DNA from: Bacteroidota bacterium
GTDB taxonomy: Bacteria; Bacteroidota; Bacteroidia; B-17B0; Aurantibacillaceae
NCBI GenBank assembly: GCA_018267825.1
Contig: JAFDXR010000029.1
Location: 1-41,399, forward strand
Direction: 5' to 3'
DNA: 41,399 nt
Each line of letters starts with the position of its first letter. The first letter of the stretch is position 1. Under the pieces are notes generated by a model. It did no database searches, was not told the origin of the DNA, and saw only the letters and a program-made list of their open reading frames with translations. A program made the translations under genes and the position numbers. Positions 41,272 to 41,399 of the stretch are shown here, piece after piece.

Positions 41272-41399
41272 TTTCACGTAGATGTACGCAAAAAGACAAA
41301 ACACAGCTCAGCGGAAATCAGCGCATTTATCTGTGGAAATCAGCGGGAACATTTCACGCAGATGTACGCAGATGGAGGACACGCAGATTCACACAGAGG
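41272..41399. repeat. short degenerate direct repeats, probably continuing past the window
   Basis: A 19-bp unit at 41272-41290 recurs at 41352-41370 with one mismatch, 80 bp apart, and CACGCAGAT recurs again near 41380. Between them GGAAATCAGCG occurs twice (about 41313 and 41335). No reading frame is supported here. Confidence 0.65.

Noticed and set aside
41272..41399. CRISPR array
   Set aside because: The repeats are degenerate, unequal in length and spacing, and no cas gene is present.

Overview
The window is about 41.4 kb of chromosome from a member of the Bacteroidota. Three things point there. Two secreted proteins end in type IX secretion sorting domains, one type A and one type B. 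Many genes are preceded by a box of the form TAnnTTTG or TAnnTTTA, the Bacteroidota -7 promoter element. Shine-Dalgarno sequences are generally absent. The two sorting-domain types suggest a Chitinophagia-, Sphingobacteriia- or Flavobacteriia-like lineage rather than gut Bacteroides, but I cannot name the genus. No tRNA, rRNA, CRISPR array, integrase or insertion sequence is visible, and no gene looks broken.

Layout. 1-396: gene-free, with nested inverted repeats. 397-9 kb: mostly core metabolism, namely a Mpl-type Mur ligase, a fatty acid desaturase, proline dehydrogenase, a PabA/TrpG glutamine amidotransferase, aroB-aroA with a small membrane protein, and a MATE exporter. 9.0-14.5 kb (minus strand): a tightly packed series rfbF-rfbG-rfbH followed by a LytS/LytR-type two-component pair whose kinase carries an extracellular LamG domain. 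rfbFGH should make a CDP-4-keto-3,6-dideoxyhexose. 14.6-15.7 kb: a T9SS-exported LamG protein. 15.7-28.8 kb: surface-glycan genes. These are a family 2 glycosyltransferase, a nine-gene plus-strand operon (SDR epimerase/dehydratase, divergent RfbF-like nucleotidyltransferase, DJ-1/PfpI, cupin, acetolactate-synthase-like TPP enzyme, HpcH/HpaI aldolase, Ldh-family oxidoreductase, HAD phosphatase, FkbM methyltransferase), a bidirectional terminator, and a minus-strand pair of a YfhO-like membrane protein and a WecE-type aminotransferase. 29-41 kb: malate dehydrogenase, long-form GAPDH, an SRPBCC-EVE-MarR operon with a strong candidate operator, a DUF3050 protein, a CDF cation exporter, a T9SS-secreted phospholipase D-like protein, RlmD, TruA and an MsbA-like ABC exporter. 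The window ends in short degenerate direct repeats.

How it fits together. The 9-29 kb region looks like part of an O-antigen or capsule locus. rfbFGH supplies a CDP-activated 4-keto-3,6-dideoxy sugar. The neighbouring operon has the enzyme classes expected for forming C-C bonds (TPP enzyme, pyruvate aldolase), reducing a 2-oxoacid, dephosphorylating, activating with a nucleotide and methylating. By analogy with the yersiniose enzyme YerE, the TPP enzyme may build a branched-chain sugar on the rfbFGH product. The aldolase plus Ldh-type reductase may instead make an unusual acid substituent. I know of no described pathway with exactly this set, so it is the best candidate in the window for an undescribed system. 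The adjacent LamG-kinase could link glycan sensing to its expression. All functions are inferred from reading the sequence; no search was run.
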